Assembly (NCBI RefSeq): GCF_042646605.1
Contig: NZ_JBHRUG010000002.1
Coordinates: 347,513-411,512, forward strand
Length of the DNA: 64,000 nt
Origin: Litchfieldella rifensis
GTDB lineage: Bacteria; Pseudomonadota; Gammaproteobacteria; Pseudomonadales; Halomonadaceae
Direction: 5' to 3'
The notes below the pieces were generated by a model. The model ran no database searches. It was not told the origin of the DNA and worked only from the letters and a program-made list of their open reading frames with translations. The stretch's first letter is position 1; the number at the start of each line of letters is the position of its first letter. Shown here piece by piece: positions 63,941 to 64,000 of the stretch. A program made the position numbers and the translations under genes.

Positions 63941-64000
63941 GTGCGCCCGCGAAGGCGTGCATTCCGTGTGGTGAAAGTCCACACCGGGGTAAGCCATGAC
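63941..64000 (+). mobile_element. Probable 5' end of a group II intron, cut by the window edge
   Basis: The sequence directly after repeat copy 2 begins GTGCGCCCGC, which fits the GTGYG 5' boundary of bacterial group II introns. About 30 bases later GTGTGG-TGAAAGT-CCACAC forms a hairpin bearing the GGTGAAAGTCC motif typical of domain I. Insertion right after a stem-loop is known for the group IIC class. No intron-encoded reverse transcriptase is visible because the window ends here. Confidence 0.5.

Overview
The window is high-GC gammaproteobacterial chromosomal DNA. The gene content and order suggest a halophilic or Pseudomonas-like lineage; Halomonadaceae is my best guess from gene families, codon bias and dispersed repeats, but I could not test it by search. 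Genes are densely packed. ATGA stop/start overlaps are frequent, and no gap without a gene exceeds 300 bases.

Layout. (1) 1-6676: the 3' end of a sensor kinase, then an AGE-family sugar epimerase and a four-gene glucose/mannose-type ABC transporter (gtsABCD-like). Two promoters here share a tandem-repeat box at identical spacing. (2) 6.7-15.0 kb: a universal stress protein, the ycjX-ycjF pair, an MFS exporter with a GlxA-type regulator, an SGLT-like sodium symporter and several small or DUF genes. (3) 15.3-20.3 kb: a large katE-type catalase carrying a single-base frameshift, then gabT and gabD for GABA breakdown, on the opposite strand. (4) 20.5-28.8 kb: a three-repeat DUF1266 protein, an NlpC/P60 lipoprotein, periplasmic MsrA, a membrane-anchored flavoprotein disulfide reductase, a SlyD-like isomerase, a small membrane protein and a SlyB-like lipoprotein. 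(5) 28.9-49.0 kb: a housekeeping block whose order I recall as conserved in Pseudomonas and related bacteria: aceA, GNAT, roxA, purB, hflD, mnmA, nudJ, rluE, icd, clpS, clpA, infA, bpt, aat, ftsK, lolA, rarA. (6) 49.2-54.5 kb: a hemerythrin-like protein, SOS-controlled umuDC with an apparently dead UmuD protease, a LysR regulator, murI and trmA. (7) 54.6-63.7 kb: the 180-kDa NAD-glutamate dehydrogenase, pyrD, rmf, rlmKL and a glutaredoxin-like protein. (8) 63.75-64.0 kb: two copies of a 76-bp hairpin-rich repeat, followed by what looks like the 5' end of a group II intron cut by the window edge.

How the genes fit together. The first block is a regulated sugar-uptake unit: sensor, epimerase and ABC importer. 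GabT/GabD feed succinate, isocitrate lyase and isocitrate dehydrogenase share the isocitrate branch point, and NAD-GDH links glutamate to 2-oxoglutarate, so several carbon/nitrogen junction enzymes are present. ClpS-ClpA, Bpt and Aat together form an N-degron pathway: two transferases add destabilising N-terminal residues, ClpS recognises them and ClpA unfolds the substrate.

Main points for a second look: the paired promoter boxes and a perfect 12-bp dyad at the sugar operon; the UmuD with both catalytic residues replaced; the katE frameshift; the heptanucleotide repeats hugging terminators; and the repeat-plus-intron junction at the right edge. I found no rRNA, tRNA, CRISPR array, complete insertion sequence or prophage.
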